DNA from: Saccharicrinis carchari
Lineage (GTDB): Bacteria > Bacteroidota > Bacteroidia > Bacteroidales > Marinilabiliaceae
Direction: 5' to 3'
Assembly (NCBI RefSeq): GCF_900182605.1
Contig: NZ_FXTB01000005.1
Coordinates: 62,001 to 126,000, forward strand
DNA length: 64,000 nucleotides
Below the pieces are notes generated by a model, which saw only the letters and a list, made by a program, of their open reading frames with translations, ran no database searches and had not been told where the DNA came from. Shown piece after piece: positions 28,946-37,268 of the stretch (positions are counted from its first letter, which is position 1; each line of letters opens with the position of its first letter). Made by a program: the position numbers and the translations under genes.

Positions 28946-30418
28946 ATGTATGCATTAGGATTCGACATCGGAAGCTCATCGGTTAAAGTAAGCTTACTGG
29001 ATGTTAAAAGTGGCAAGGCACTCAATTCCGCTTTTTCCCCAAAAGAAGAAATGTCCATTTCAACGCCAAAAACCGATTGGGCGGAGCAGAACCCAATGGA
29101 TTGGTGGATTAACCTAAAACTGGCCCTGGCCGATGTTATTGCAGCATCCAACATTGATAAAAAAAACATCAAGTCCATTGGTATCTCCTACCAGATGCAC
29201 GGCTTGGTAATGGTGGATAAAAATGGAGAGGTATTGCGCCCGGCCATAATATGGTGCGACAGCCGGGCCATCGGATACGGCAATAAGGCATTTTGCGAAA
29301 TAGGCAAGCAACATTGCCTTGGGCACATGCTCAACTCGCCGGGTAATTTTACGGCGTCGAAACTAAAGTGGATTAAGGAAAATGACCCCCACGTATATAA
29401 AGAGATTGATAAGATAATGCTTCCGGGCGATTATATAGCCTACAAGCTGACCGGCGACATTGCTACTACAGTAGGAGGCCTGTCCGAAGGCATTTTTTGG
29501 GACTTTAAAGTAAATGACGTATCGAAAGAACTTTTGGAGAACTATGGTTTTGACCGTGGCCTTATCCCCACAGTAGAAAAAACCTTTGGAGTGCAAGGGC
29601 TGTTAAGTGAATCAGCAGCAAAGGAACTTAATTTGGAAATGGGCACGCCCGTAGCGTACCGCGCCGGCGACCAGCCCAACAATGCACTCAGCCTAAACGT
29701 GCTTCAACCGGGCGAGGTAGCGGCCACCGCAGGCACTTCGGGCGTTGTTTATGGGGTAAGCGACCAGCTGCGCTACGATCCAAAATCACGCGTAAACACT
29801 TTTGCGCACGTCAACCACACCACTACCAAAAACCGCCTGGGGGTATTGCTCTGTATCAACGGAACCGGCATCCTTAACTCATGGTTGCACAAAAATGTGG
29901 CGCCGGGGCTCGATTATGAGCAAATGAACCACGAAGCCATGGCCGTTGAGCCCGCGAGTAAAGGTCTATTGGTCTATCCCTTTGGCAACGGGGCCGAGCG
30001 TGTGCTGGGCAACAGCAATCCCGGGGCCAGCGTAAAAAACCTCAATTTCAACCACCATGCCCGGGCGCACCTGTTGCGCGCTGCACAGGAAGGCATTGCA
30101 TTTAGTTTTATGTACGGGATGGAGATAATGCAGCAATCGGGAATCGAGACCAAGGTGATAAAGGCAGGGAAAACCAACATGTTCCTGAGCCCGGTTTTCC
30201 GGCAGACCCTGGCCGATATTTCGGGCTCCACCATCGAATTGTACGAAACCGACGGTGCCCTGGGCGCCGCCCGTGGCGGAGCCTATGGGGCAGGTTTGTA
30301 CGCCAGCCTGAAGGAAGCCTTCGCATCGCTGGAAAAGGTAGAGGTATGCAAGCCCCAAAAACAACATGTTGAAAAATTGAGCGAAGCCTATGGAAAGTGG
30401 AAAGCAGGATTGAAATAA
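28946..30418 (+). CDS. xylB: Xylulokinase
   Basis: A 490-residue cytosolic FGGY-family kinase that phosphorylates D-xylulose to xylulose 5-phosphate. The N-terminal phosphate-binding strand reads GFDIGSSSVKVSLLD. ISYQMHGLVMVD and IWCDSRA match the xylulokinase substrate region. The catalytic base is Asp242 in AGDQPNNAL, followed by AATAGTSGVVYG. The C-terminal DGALGAARGGAYGAG is typical. It lies between its likely regulator and xylA. The coding sequence looks richer in G+C than the susCD block. Confidence 0.95.
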   Translation: MYALGFDIGSSSVKVSLLDVKSGKALNSAFSPKEEMSISTPKTDWAEQNPMDWWINLKLALADVIAASNIDKKNIKSIGISYQMHGLVMVDKNGEVLRPAIIWCDSRAIGYGNKAFCEIGKQHCLGHMLNSPGNFTASKLKWIKENDPHVYKEIDKIMLPGDYIAYKLTGDIATTVGGLSEGIFWDFKVNDVSKELLENYGFDRGLIPTVEKTFGVQGLLSESAAKELNLEMGTPVAYRAGDQPNNALSLNVLQPGEVAATAGTSGVVYGVSDQLRYDPKSRVNTFAHVNHTTTKNRLGVLLCINGTGILNSWLHKNVAPGLDYEQMNHEAMAVEPASKGLLVYPFGNGAERVLGNSNPGASVKNLNFNHHARAHLLRAAQEGIAFSFMYGMEIMQQSGIETKVIKAGKTNMFLSPVFRQTLADISGSTIELYETDGALGAARGGAYGAGLYASLKEAFASLEKVEVCKPQKQHVEKLSEAYGKWKAGLK

Positions 30419-30604
30419 TTTTCATTACGAACCCCTTGCGCCACACTCGTACAAGCATTAATTTCAATCACTTGATATGTTTTTATAAAAGCTTGAAAAT
30501 TAATGTTTCTACTAAGCTTCTTGCTTGATGTGCATGCGTTGATAATCTGGGATCTGTAAATAAGTCTATTATATCTTAAAACCTATTATTAAATCTTATA
30601 AAAC

Positions 30605-31921
30605 ATGGCAGCAAACAACGAATTTTTTCCGGGTATCGATAAGATCAGCTATGAGGGCAAAGAATCAAAAAACCCCTTGGCATTTAAATGGTACAATCCC
30701 GAACAAATGATTGCGGGTAAGACGATGAAAGAGCACATGCGCTTTGCGGTTGCCTACTGGCACACCTTCTGCGGCGATGGAGGCGACCCATTTGGTCCGG
30801 GCACCAAAGTCTTTCCATGGGATAAAGGGAGCGATGCGCTCGACAAAGCAAAATACAAGATGCAGGCGGCATTTGAATTCTTTACCAAGATAGGCGCCCC
30901 TTTCTATTGCTTCCACGATGTGGATGTGGTGGGCGACGGATCGGTATTTGAAATCGAGGAGCGCCTGGCCAAAATGATACCTATAGCGCAACAGTATCAA
31001 AAGGAAACCGGCGTTAAACTGCTTTGGGGCACAGCCAACGTATTCTCGAACCCGCGCTATATGAACGGCGCAGCTACCAACCCCGATTTTAACGTGCTTG
31101 CGCACGCAGGTGTACAGGTTAAAAATGCATTGGACGCCACCATCGCCCTGGGCGGACAGAATTATGTTTTCTGGGGCGGGCGCGAAGGTTACATGTCGTT
31201 ATTGAATACCGATATGAAAGCCGAGAAAGAACACATGGCCCGATTCCTCACAATGGCGCGCGATTACGGACGGAGCAATGGTTTCAAGGGCAATTTCTTT
31301 ATTGAGCCAAAACCGATGGAGCCATGCAAGCACCAGTACGATGTGGACGCCGAAACGGTGATCGGTTTTTTGCGCCATCACGGGCTGGACAAAGATTTTA
31401 AACTGAACGTGGAGGTAAATCACGCCACTTTGGCGCAGCATAGCTTCGAACACGAACTGCAATGCGCCGCCGATGCCGGCATGCTGGGAAGCATAGATGC
31501 TAACAAGGGCGATTACCAAAACGGGTGGGACACCGACGAGTTCCCCACCAATATAAACGAAACCGTGCTGGCCATGATGGTCATCCTCCAGGCAGGCGGT
31601 TTGCAGGGAGGCGGTATCAACTTCGACGCACGGACCCGTCGCAGCTCTACCGATCTGGAAGATATTTTCATAGCCCACATTTCGGGCATGGATACATTTG
31701 CGCGTGCGCTGACTGTTGCTCATGACATATTGAACAACAGCGAGTACCCAAAACTAAAAGCGGACAGGTACGCTTCGTTCGCGTCCGGCAAAGGAGCCGA
31801 TTTTGCGGACGGGAAACTGTCCTTGGAAGATTTACGCAAAATTGCCAAGGAAGTGGGCGAACCCGCTATGACAAGTGGCAAGCAGGAACGTTACGAGCAA
31901 CTCATCAACATGTACATTTAA
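30605..31921 (+). CDS. xylA: Xylose isomerase
   Basis: A 438-residue cytosolic TIM-barrel enzyme converting D-xylose to D-xylulose with two divalent metals. Residues to note are catalytic His104 in [13 protein letters not shown], the metal-binding region [20 protein letters not shown], and [18 protein letters not shown]. The length matches the long class II isomerases (about 440 residues). It follows xylB by 187 bases, a gap that contains several AT-rich inverted repeats but no strong terminator. Confidence 0.97.
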   Translation: MAANNEFFPGIDKISYEGKESKNPLAFKWYNPEQMIAGKTMKEHMRFAVAYWHTFCGDGGDPFGPGTKVFPWDKGSDALDKAKYKMQAAFEFFTKIGAPFYCFHDVDVVGDGSVFEIEERLAKMIPIAQQYQKETGVKLLWGTANVFSNPRYMNGAATNPDFNVLAHAGVQVKNALDATIALGGQNYVFWGGREGYMSLLNTDMKAEKEHMARFLTMARDYGRSNGFKGNFFIEPKPMEPCKHQYDVDAETVIGFLRHHGLDKDFKLNVEVNHATLAQHSFEHELQCAADAGMLGSIDANKGDYQNGWDTDEFPTNINETVLAMMVILQAGGLQGGGINFDARTRRSSTDLEDIFIAHISGMDTFARALTVAHDILNNSEYPKLKADRYASFASGKGADFADGKLSLEDLRKIAKEVGEPAMTSGKQERYEQLINMYI

Positions 31922-31932
31922 CCACTGCAGCA

Positions 31933-31990
31933 AAGCTCCCCGCTTTTTTCGCAATCAAACACGGGTTCGGTCGGGGAGCTTTATTTTATT
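31933..31990 (+). terminator. Terminator between xylA and xylE
   Basis: Stem AAGCTCCCCG / CGGGGAGCTT (31933-31942, 31972-31981), a 29-base loop, then TATTTTATT. The stem is strong although the loop is long. It would reduce read-through from xylBA into the transporter gene unless xylE has its own promoter. Confidence 0.7.
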
Positions 31991-32033
31991 CAACCCATTT
32001 ATATTAGGCTAACACGCAAAAATCCATAAACAA

Positions 32034-33419
32034 ATGAGACAGCAAAATATGGGCTATATCATGCTCCTAACATTGGTGGCCACCTTGGGGGGACTGCTTT
32101 TTGGGTATGATACCGCGGTTATATCCGGAGCCGAAAAATCCATCCAGGCCTTTTTGATCGAAGGCCTCAATTTAAGTTCGTTTGCACATGGGGCCACGGT
32201 TTCCAGTGCCCTGATAGGTTGTATCGCCGGTGGAGCCATATCCGGATTGCTGGCTTCGGGTATTGGCCGTAAAAACTCCTTGCTGGTGGCGGCCGTCCTG
32301 TTTTTTGTGTCGGCCCTGGGCTCCGGAAACCCCGAATTCCTTTTTTTTACCAAGGGCGAACCCACCATGGGTTTGTTGTACATGTTTAACTTTTACCGTG
32401 TCATCGGCGGCATAGGCGTCGGCCTGGCTTCAGCCATCAGTCCCATGTACATCAGCGAAATAGCCCCGGCCCACATGCGCGGCCGTTTGATATCCTTTAA
32501 CCAGTTTGCCATCATCTTTGGGATGTTGGTGGTATATTTTGTCAACTGGAGCATCGCCAAAGGGCAAAGCATAGAATGGATTAACCAAATAGGCTGGCGT
32601 TACATGTTTATGTCGGAAGCCATACCGGCTGCAATTTTTGCCATTCTCCTGATATTTGTGCCCGAAACGCCCCGCTACCTGGCCATGCAAGGGCATAACG
32701 ATAAAGCGTTAAATATATTGGAGCGTATCAACGGTGCCGAAGTAGCTAAAAAAATACTTGGCGACATTAAAGTCACGCTGGCCAGCACGTCTTCGTCCAG
32801 GATATTCGCTTATGGAAAAAAGGTGATCGTCATCGGAATTCTTCTATCGGTATTCCAGCAATTTGTGGGCATTAACGTAGCCTTATATTATGCGCCCCGC
32901 ATTTTCGAGAGCATGGGTGCGGCCAAAGATGCCTCCATGCTGCAGACCATTGTTATGGGCTTGGTAAACGTGGTGTTTACCGTGGTGGCCATTTTAACGG
33001 TGGACAGATGGGGCCGCAAACCTTTGTTGATAACGGGATCCATAGGTATGGCCATTGGTATGGTTGCCATTGCCATGCTGTCGTTTTTTAAGGTGATAGG
33101 CATCAGCACGCTGGTGTTCATTATTATTTACACCGCTTCGTTTATGATGAGCTGGGGACCCATCTGCTGGGTACTCATAGGGGAGATATTCCCCAATAAA
33201 ATCAGGGGTAGGGCAATTGCCATTGCCGTGGCCACGCAGTGGGCCGCCAATTATTTTATCTCGTCCACCTATCCGGCCATGATGGAGTTCAGTGGAGGCG
33301 GTACTTATTTGTTCTACGGTGCAATGAGCATCCTCTCGGCTCTATTTGTTTGGAAAATGGTGCCCGAAACAAAAGGGAAATCATTGGAAGAAATGGAAAA
33401 GGTGATAGAGAAGTTATAG
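32034..33419 (+). CDS. xylE: Sugar:proton symporter, D-xylose type
   Basis: A 461-residue inner-membrane MFS sugar porter with 12 predicted helices. Signatures are GGLLFGYDTAVISG in TM1, RVIGGIGVGLASAISPMYISEIAP, the central PETPRYL, QQFVGINVALYYAP in TM7, DRWGRKPLL, and the C-terminal PETKGKSLEEME. Placement directly after xylBA supports D-xylose as substrate; other pentoses or glucose cannot be excluded from sequence. It is followed 66 bases later by the GH3 gene in the same direction. Confidence 0.93.
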   Translation: MRQQNMGYIMLLTLVATLGGLLFGYDTAVISGAEKSIQAFLIEGLNLSSFAHGATVSSALIGCIAGGAISGLLASGIGRKNSLLVAAVLFFVSALGSGNPEFLFFTKGEPTMGLLYMFNFYRVIGGIGVGLASAISPMYISEIAPAHMRGRLISFNQFAIIFGMLVVYFVNWSIAKGQSIEWINQIGWRYMFMSEAIPAAIFAILLIFVPETPRYLAMQGHNDKALNILERINGAEVAKKILGDIKVTLASTSSSRIFAYGKKVIVIGILLSVFQQFVGINVALYYAPRIFESMGAAKDASMLQTIVMGLVNVVFTVVAILTVDRWGRKPLLITGSIGMAIGMVAIAMLSFFKVIGISTLVFIIIYTASFMMSWGPICWVLIGEIFPNKIRGRAIAIAVATQWAANYFISSTYPAMMEFSGGGTYLFYGAMSILSALFVWKMVPETKGKSLEEMEKVIEKL

Positions 33420-33485
33420 AGGGATTGCTACAGAGCTACTGAAATTCAACAGTACAATTTATTAACAAACATTACTCAAGCGGAC

Positions 33486-35855
33486 ATGAAAATAAAAATA
33501 GGAATTCTTGCAACAATATTATTTATCACAATGAACTCATTTAAAAGCGATTTAAGATATAAAGATGCTTCTTTATCCCCTGCAATACGAGCCAATAATT
33601 TACTCAAGCACATGACCCTGGAAGAAAAAGTGGCACAAACTATTTGTGTATGGGAAAGTAATGCCGATCAATTATTGGATGCGGAGGGAAAGTGGAATGC
33701 AAAAAAAGTACTTACCAATTACCCTAACAGTATCGGCCAGATTGGCCGCCCCAGCAAATTGAAAAATAAACTGGGGGCGATCGAAATGGCTAAGTTTACC
33801 AACGAAGTACAGCGTTATTTTATTGAGCAGACCCGCCTGGGTATACCGGTTATTTTTCACGAAGAGAGTTTACACGGACATGCCGCCCTTGAGGGTACAA
33901 GCTTCCCTCAGCCTATCGGTCTTGGCGGTACATTCGATCCGGAACTGGTGGAGAAATTGTACAGCATGTCGGCATTGGAAATTCGGTCCAGAGGAGGCCA
34001 CCTGGCTCTCACACCGGTGGTAGATGTAGCCAGGGAGCCGCGCTGGGGACGAGTGGAGGAAACGTTTGGTGAAGATGCTTATCTGGTTTCAGAGATGGGC
34101 ATCGCTGCCGTCAAAGGCTTTCAGGGCGACGCGAGTTTTAAGGACAAAGACAAAATAATGTCCACCTTAAAACACTTTGCGGCACACGGGCAGCCCGAAT
34201 CCGGAACTAATTGCGGTCCTGTAAATGTTTCTGAAAGGGTTTTACGCGAGGTATTTTTCCCTCCCTTTAAAAGATGTATACAAGAGGCGGGGGCTATGAA
34301 TGTAATGGCTTCGTACAACGAAATCGACGGCGTACCTTCTCATGCCAGCAAGTGGTTGCTACAGGATGTGTTGCGCAAAGAATGGGGCTTTCAGGGAGCA
34401 GTCGTTTCTGATTACTTTGCGATTACCGAGTTGTTTCAGAAAGAAGACGATTGGGGCAACTGGGTAGCCGGCAGCAAAAAAGAAGCTGCCGCGTTGGCCA
34501 TATCGGCAGGGGTAAACATTGAATTGCCCACGCCCGATTGCTACCCATATCTGGTGGAATTGGTAAAAAACGGAAAGATAGACGAATCCCACATAGACGC
34601 CATGGTATTGCCCTTGCTGGAACAAAAATTCCAAATGGGCTTGTTTGAGGATCCTTATGTGGACCCCAAAGAAGCACACGCGGCGGTAAACCGCCCAGGG
34701 CATAGGGAACTGGCTCTTGAGGCAGCCTTAAAAGCCATTACCCTGCTCGAAAACAAGAACAATGCCCTGCCCTTGAATAAAAATGAAATCAAAACATTGG
34801 CGGTCATCGGGCCCAATGCCGACCGCTCATTACTCGGAGGCTATAGCGGTTGGCCCCAATATGACGTTTCGCTTTTGGCGGGTATCAAAAAAGCGGTAGG
34901 CAATAAAGTGGAAGTTCTGTATGCCGAAGGGTGCAAAATAACCACCACAAGCGGTGTGGATGATGCCGGCAACAAAATTACCAGTGCCGATGGCTGGAAT
35001 ACAGATTCGGTAGCATTCCCTACAAAAGAGCAGGACGACCGGCTGATAGCTGAAGCCCTTAAAGTTGCCCAAAAAGCCGATGTGGTTGTTTTAGCCATTG
35101 GGGGTAATGAGCAAACATCCAGAGAAGCCTGGGCCTACAACCATATGGGGGACAGGACATCTCTCAAATTATTCGGACGTCAGCAAGAGTTGTTCGACCA
35201 ACTGAAAAGACTGGGCAAAAAAGTTATCGTTGTCCTTAACAATGGCCGCCCATTGGCTGTAAACGAGTTATCGGAAAATGCCGATGCTATGCTTGAATGT
35301 TGGTATTTGGGTCAGGAAAGTGGAACGGCAATAGCCAAGGTGCTATTTGGCGAATACAATCCGGGCGGAAAACTACCCATCTCTTTCCCCCGGTCGGTCG
35401 GGCACATCCCTGCCTATTACAACCATAAGCCTTTCGACAGAAGAGGCTACTTTAACGACGAGGTTACCCCACTCTATCCTTTTGGCTATGGGTTGAGCTA
35501 CTCGCAATTTGAAATATCCGCTCCCCAACTATCGACTATTAAAACGTCAAAAGATAAAATTGTTAAAGTAACGGTAGATGTTAAAAATACCGGCAGTGTA
35601 GCCGGGGATGAAGTGGTTCAACTGTATATCCGGGACATGGTAAGCTCTGTAACCCGTCCTATTAAAGAACTAAAAGGATTTAGCAGAATTACACTTGAGG
35701 CCGGAAGCAGCAAAGCAGTTGAATTTGAATTGACTCCCGATCTCTTTGCCTTTTATAATATCGACAAGAGTTTTGTTGTGGAACCGGGTAAATTTAAAAT
35801 CATGGTGGGGAACAGTTCTGCAAATTTAAAAGAAGTAGTGCTAGAATTGGAATAA
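33486..35855 (+). CDS. GH3 glycosidase, probably beta-xylosidase or beta-glucosidase
   Basis: A 789-residue exported enzyme. A hydrophobic N-terminus (MKIKIGILATILF) is followed by the GH3 barrel (about 30-390) with FHEESLHGH, the KHFAAHGQPE motif and nucleophile Asp309 in VVSDYF. The second domain (about 420-650) has IGPNADRSLLGGYSG, and a fibronectin III-like domain ends the protein. Proteins with this HEESLHG start and domain layout include xylan 1,4-beta-xylosidases of Bacteroidetes. The setting after xylBAE favours xylosidase, releasing xylose in the periplasm. GH3 specificity cannot be read from sequence alone. Confidence 0.88.
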   Translation: MKIKIGILATILFITMNSFKSDLRYKDASLSPAIRANNLLKHMTLEEKVAQTICVWESNADQLLDAEGKWNAKKVLTNYPNSIGQIGRPSKLKNKLGAIEMAKFTNEVQRYFIEQTRLGIPVIFHEESLHGHAALEGTSFPQPIGLGGTFDPELVEKLYSMSALEIRSRGGHLALTPVVDVAREPRWGRVEETFGEDAYLVSEMGIAAVKGFQGDASFKDKDKIMSTLKHFAAHGQPESGTNCGPVNVSERVLREVFFPPFKRCIQEAGAMNVMASYNEIDGVPSHASKWLLQDVLRKEWGFQGAVVSDYFAITELFQKEDDWGNWVAGSKKEAAALAISAGVNIELPTPDCYPYLVELVKNGKIDESHIDAMVLPLLEQKFQMGLFEDPYVDPKEAHAAVNRPGHRELALEAALKAITLLENKNNALPLNKNEIKTLAVIGPNADRSLLGGYSGWPQYDVSLLAGIKKAVGNKVEVLYAEGCKITTTSGVDDAGNKITSADGWNTDSVAFPTKEQDDRLIAEALKVAQKADVVVLAIGGNEQTSREAWAYNHMGDRTSLKLFGRQQELFDQLKRLGKKVIVVLNNGRPLAVNELSENADAMLECWYLGQESGTAIAKVLFGEYNPGGKLPISFPRSVGHIPAYYNHKPFDRRGYFNDEVTPLYPFGYGLSYSQFEISAPQLSTIKTSKDKIVKVTVDVKNTGSVAGDEVVQLYIRDMVSSVTRPIKELKGFSRITLEAGSSKAVEFELTPDLFAFYNIDKSFVVEPGKFKIMVGNSSANLKEVVLELE

Positions 35856-35932
35856 ATTTTAATATTAAAGCAGAAAAGGGAGTGTAAACTGAACTCTGTC
35901 CGATGTTTATTTTATCGGTATCTTATACTAAC

Positions 35933-36200
35933 CTGAACGATTTTGTGGTCGTAGGCTTTGGTAGGGTAAAAAAATAATATTACAGGTGCTTAGCTTCTGT
36001 ACCTTCCAAAGCCTTATAGGGCCAATCTTTTACAGATTTAGATCGGGCTTTGCAAGAAAAAGTACCAGGTGTTACTGTAATTCAAAAATTCAGGGGGCTC
36101 GGGAGGTGCAGTATCTATAAGGTGGCAAGGCGTTACTTCGTTAACAAGAAGTAACGTACTTTTATTTATAGTTTATTGCGCTCCTATTGTCGTGATTTCA
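35933..36200 (+). pseudogene. Decayed susC (TonB-dependent receptor plug) fragment
   Basis: Although it has no long open frame, this region reads as a SusC plug domain across three pieces. FVVVGFGRVKK ends in TAA at 35975. ASVPSKAL, a stop, then FTDLDRALQEKVPGVTVIQ follows. After a frameshift near 36090 comes SGGSGGAVSIRWQGVTSLTRSN. These align in order with the conserved SusC segments VVVGYG.QKK, ALQG..PGV.V and SIRVRG..S. Signal peptide, N-domain and barrel are gone. It shows that an older SusC/D locus once lay between the xylose and cellulose genes. Confidence 0.75.
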
Positions 36201-36465
36201 AACAATCGCTCTTTTAACTTTAAATTTAATTAATTGAAGTTATTAATTAGGCAGTTTTAGTGAATTTGTAAATTGGGATATTAGAACAACCATGAACCAT
36301 CTACATTACCATTGTTAAGTCACTAATTTTCTTCCAGATTTTGGTCAGGTATTTAATTTTGCATGTCACTTGGCCTTCCTGCGATTAATATTCTACCAGA
36401 TTAACAATTTTACAATAAAATTTGATTTATTTAAAATATTGTTATAATTTCGCAACTGTTCGAGT
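36201..36465. other. AT-rich intergenic stretch
   Basis: No gene, RNA or further susC homology is visible. It probably holds the promoter of the Nudix-like regulator and transporter operon near its right end. Confidence 0.45.
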
Positions 36466-36484
36466 AAGTGTAATAAATACACTT
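36466..36484. promoter_or_regulatory. Palindrome upstream of the Nudix-like regulator, candidate operator
   Basis: AAGTGTA-ATAAA-TACACTT is a perfect 7-5-7 inverted repeat ending 43 bases before the regulator start. That is a good place for an autoregulatory site. I did not find the same palindrome upstream of the other genes of the locus. Confidence 0.45.
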
Positions 36485-36527
36485 TAGCTTGTTTTATATA
36501 AGTTTTTAATGATAAAAATCATGGCAT

Positions 36528-37268
36528 ATGATATCCGGTAAAAAGTTAAATGATTATATATCAGTAGACTGTGTTGTATTTGGTTTTGATTTTGAGAAGC
36601 TGAATGTATTGGTTGTTGAAAGGACACTAAGCGACGATAGTGGTAAGGTGGAGTTCTCGGATTTAACTTTGACGGGTAATCATATTTATGAGGATGAGAC
36701 CATAGTTGAAGCTGCAGATAGGATTTTGTTTGACCTAACCGGATTGTATGATATTTATTTGGAACAATTTAAAACCTTTGCCTCTCCCGATCGGCTAAAA
36801 AAAGAGAATGATCGTAAATGGTTATTACATGATGGCAGAAATCCCGATAAAAGAATCGTGTCTATCGGTTTCTTCGCTTTATTGGCTACTCAAAAAGTTA
36901 CCTTAGAGTGGAAAGGGCGGAATGTAAAATGGATGCCGATTGGTGAGGTGAAAGAACTGGCTTTCGATCATAATCTAATTCTGGAAGAAGCTTTAAAAGC
37001 CCTGCGCAATAAGTTACTGCACGAACCCATTGGCTTTGAATTACTGCCTGATAAGTTTACGCTTTCGCAATTACAAAAAGTATATGAAATTATTTTAGAC
37101 ACCACTTTTGACAAACGGAATTTTAGAAAAAAAGTGGCTCGGATGAAATATCTTATCCCCTTGGAAGAAAAGCAGAAAGGGGTGGCCCATAAGCCGGCCC
37201 GATTGTATTTATTTAGCAGAGAGGTGTATGAATTAACGCATAAGGAAATACTAAATTTTATTGTGTGA
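36528..37268 (+). CDS. Nudix-related transcriptional regulator (AraR/NrtR type)
   Basis: A 246-residue cytosolic protein. The N-terminal part (about 8-150) has the Nudix fold (YISVDCVVFGFDFEKLNVLVVER and GFFALLATQK), but the Nudix box, at about residues 52-74, lacks the REx2EExG catalytic acids and should not hydrolyse nucleotides. The C-terminal part (about 165-246) is the winged helix of NrtR-like regulators (LSQLQKVYEIILD, KRNFRKKVARM). Related proteins, such as AraR of Bacteroides thetaiotaomicron, are sugar-responsive repressors. It overlaps the transporter gene by 4 bases, so it probably controls its own operon in response to a cello-oligosaccharide or glucose derivative. The effector is inference. 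Confidence 0.87.
   Translation: MISGKKLNDYISVDCVVFGFDFEKLNVLVVERTLSDDSGKVEFSDLTLTGNHIYEDETIVEAADRILFDLTGLYDIYLEQFKTFASPDRLKKENDRKWLLHDGRNPDKRIVSIGFFALLATQKVTLEWKGRNVKWMPIGEVKELAFDHNLILEEALKALRNKLLHEPIGFELLPDKFTLSQLQKVYEIILDTTFDKRNFRKKVARMKYLIPLEEKQKGVAHKPARLYLFSREVYELTHKEILNFIV

Noticed and set aside
29966-30467. Long minus-strand frames inside xylB
   Set aside because: They are antisense shadows created by G+C-rich codons of xylB, with no start signals or domains.
31199-31723. 174-codon minus-strand frame inside xylA
   Set aside because: It lies wholly within the well-conserved xylA gene and has no recognisable family.
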